Source of the DNA: Patescibacteria group bacterium
GTDB taxonomy: Bacteria; Patescibacteriota; Minisyncoccia; Phycocordibacterales; SBAW01
DNA length: 14,513 bases
Assembly (NCBI GenBank): GCA_028866155.1
Contig: JAGWIT010000022.1
Span: 1 to 14,513 of the forward strand
Direction: 5' to 3'
Position numbers and translations under genes: made by a program
Notes under the pieces: generated by a model
Seen by the model: only the letters and a program-made list of their open reading frames with translations
Databases searched by the model: none
Told to the model about the DNA's origin: nothing
In this document: positions 13,471 through 14,513 of the stretch, in pieces
Position numbering within the stretch: the stretch's first letter is position 1
How the letters are laid out: each line of letters begins with the position of its first letter

Positions 13471-13498
13471 AATATATACCTATTATTAAGAAGAGCAA
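13471..13498 (-). promoter_or_regulatory. Promoter candidate for the metallo-hydrolase gene
   Basis: TATATT (13471-13476; 5 of 6 matches to the -10 consensus) and TTGCTC (13493-13498; 3 of 6) are 16 bases apart on the minus strand, between the upstream terminator and the gene. The predicted leader of about 25 bases contains the AAGGAAG ribosome binding site. Confidence 0.4.
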
Positions 13499-13515
13499 AA
13501 TTCTTGCCCTCGTCA

Positions 13516-13542
13516 AAAACCGCCGGCGAAGCCGGCGGTTTT
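13516..13542 (-). terminator. Strong bidirectional intrinsic terminator after the DUF5666 gene
   Basis: AAAACCGCCGGC and GCCGGCGGTTTT form a perfect 12-bp stem with a GAA (TTC on the minus strand) triloop. Eight of the pairs are G-C, and the arms end in A/T runs, so the stem can end transcription on either strand. It lies 25 bases after the DUF5666 stop and isolates that gene from the hydrolase transcript. Confidence 0.88.
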
Positions 13543-13567
13543 CTGTGCGGTATCTGTCCCCTGCGTA

Positions 13568-14242
13568 CTAGCGAGGGATCGAGATATCGCGGAAGATCGA
13601 AGCGGAGATGGTGGAGCTCGCGACCGGTCCCCAGACGCGCACCGTGTCGCCGTTCTGCACTTGGGTGAAATCAAGCGTCAGCCAATTCTTCTGGAGGATC
13701 TTGGCTCCCGATGCGACGGATACGGAGTAAACCGTGCCGTTTTGGGCCGTAAGCGTGAACGACTCTCCCGAGAGGCCGCTCACGGTTCCCTGAATCGTCC
13801 GCGGCGTACCCGATTGCATTTCTTGGCGCACCGACTGCACGTTCGTCTTAATTTGTTGGTTCATTGCCTGGCGTTCTGTCCAGTCGCGCACCAAGGTCGC
13901 GTCGACGGTCCAGCTTGCACTCGAATTGACGGTTCCCTGCACGCCGACAAAATCTCCCGTTTGGAAGCTCGAGAGTGCAGCGCCCTGCGGCATCACCTGC
14001 GCCGATGCGGGAACATTAATAGTCCAATCACCACCCCAGCTCTTGACCGTAATCGAAGTTGCGGTGACCGAGTCGACAGTGCCGCGAAGAAGCACCTTGC
14101 CGTTTTGCCCCACTTGCAAAACCATCTGCTGGATAGGAGCTGAGACTGCCGTATTAGTAGCAGTTGATGTAGTCTGAGCAAACGCTACCCCGCCTGCTGC
14201 GAGCAAACCAAGGATCCCTAGAACTGCTGTCATTTTCCTCAT
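13568..14242 (-). CDS. Secreted protein with two DUF5666 repeats
   Basis: This 224-residue protein starts with a Sec signal peptide: RK at 2-3, a hydrophobic core at 5-20 and probable cleavage after AFA at 22. The mature part holds two similar beta-rich units, about 49-120 and 148-220. Each runs GTV..(T/S)..S(I/F)T(V/L)...G..Y/W.(V/I).V...A(Q/K)(V/I)..., then GD.V.V.G, then A.(L/I)(V/F)RD, which is the DUF5666 pattern. A Gln-rich, probably helical segment (122-146) joins them. No Cys is present. The function of DUF5666 is not established as far as I know; the small OB-like barrels suggest a binding role at the cell surface. The ATG at 14242 is preferred over codon 4 because it keeps the basic residues of the signal peptide. 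A strong terminator follows. Confidence 0.88.
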   Translation of the reverse strand: MRKMTAVLGILGLLAAGGVAFAQTTSTATNTAVSAPIQQMVLQVGQNGKVLLRGTVDSVTATSITVKSWGGDWTINVPASAQVMPQGAALSSFQTGDFVGVQGTVNSSASWTVDATLVRDWTERQAMNQQIKTNVQSVRQEMQSGTPRTIQGTVSGLSGESFTLTAQNGTVYSVSVASGAKILQKNWLTLDFTQVQNGDTVRVWGPVASSTISASIFRDISIPR

Positions 14243-14357
14243 AATACTGTTTGCAAATGATTAATCCCTATAATAATCGCCCTGCTATAAGACGATGGCC
14301 GCGAAACAATCTTACCTTAAGGCGGTGATTTCAAAGTTACAGCTGTTTGTCGCTGGG

Positions 14358-14513
14358 CTATTCCGCAGGATACCCTGGGAACCAGTCTTGTTTTATGCGA
14401 TCCGCAGGGACGCCCATTTCTTTCAACGTATTACCTAGGCTCTCTACCATCGGCTCAGGGCCCGACACGTAGAAGATGGGTTTTTGAATATCCGGGACGA
14501 GTTCTTTGAGTTT
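14358..14513 (-). CDS. FAD/NAD(P)H oxidoreductase (ferredoxin-NADP reductase-like), C-terminal fragment
   Basis: The reverse strand is open from the right edge to TAG at 14358-14360 and gives 51 residues. KPIFYVSGPEPMVESLGNTL (residues 11-30 of the fragment) is the nicotinamide-side GP..M motif of ferredoxin-NADP reductase-family proteins. The following helix and the ending QDWFPGYPAE are typical of the last strand and tail that cover the flavin. Such enzymes pass electrons between NAD(P)H and a protein or small acceptor. The N-terminal FAD domain and any fused domain lie outside the window, so the partner is unknown. About 115 bases separate it from the DUF5666 gene. A link with the nitrite reductase 13 kb away is not supported. 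Confidence 0.82.
   Translation of the reverse strand, partial: KLKELVPDIQKPIFYVSGPEPMVESLGNTLKEMGVPADRIKQDWFPGYPAE

Noticed and set aside
13661..14143. Plus-strand open frame of 160 residues
   Set aside because: It is antisense to the DUF5666 repeats and its His/Arg-rich composition is typical of a shadow frame.

Overview
The window reads as a piece of a small-genome bacterial chromosome, most likely a member of the Candidate Phyla Radiation (Patescibacteria, Parcubacteria-like). That placement is an inference from gene content: a membrane-anchored copper nitrite reductase beside a cysteine-rich ArsR regulator, a SemiSWEET, an RtcB/ThpR/archease set, an SPW-like mini membrane protein, a SHOCT protein and a DUF5666 secreted protein. 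No rRNA, tRNA or marker protein is present to prove it. Every gene I can support lies on the minus strand, so transcription runs from high to low coordinates. I see no insertion sequence, CRISPR array or phage gene.

Layout in the direction of transcription (right to left). At the right edge is the C-terminus of an FAD/NAD(P)H oxidoreductase (14358-14513). Next come a secreted protein with two DUF5666 repeats and a strong GC-rich terminator, a metallo-beta-lactamase-fold hydrolase, and a peroxiredoxin whose C-terminal part is missing, followed two bases later by a DUF3175 protein. A 245-base gene-free gap follows. Then comes a stress/envelope group: a 57-residue SPW-like membrane protein, an Hsp20 chaperone and a one-helix SHOCT protein. 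A long, tightly packed run follows (10776 down to 5719): a PEBP/YbhB protein, an erythromycin-esterase-like enzyme, archease, ThpR (2H phosphoesterase), RtcB RNA ligase and a polysaccharide deacetylase. Stop and start codons in this run overlap or lie 3-18 bases apart, so it is probably one operon centred on RNA end repair.

Next is a P3A-type (proton-pump-like) P-type ATPase with its own promoter. It is followed by DUF488, a Mug/TDG-like DNA glycosylase and a SemiSWEET, overlapping or five bases apart. Then come an ArsR-family regulator and a copper nitrite reductase three bases apart. The left edge holds the N-terminus of a short-chain dehydrogenase.

The most interesting points are these. 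(1) The nitrite reductase keeps all type-2 copper and catalytic residues but has Gln in place of the Met axial ligand of the type-1 copper. (2) It is co-transcribed with a regulator carrying CxxC and HCxxxC motifs. (3) Three separate genes have a TATACT or TATAAT box 5-6 bases before the ATG, implying leaderless mRNAs. (4) The peroxiredoxin stops before the segment that carries the family's catalytic arginine. I did not find a clearly new multi-gene system; the ArsR-nirK pair is the best candidate for something under-described.
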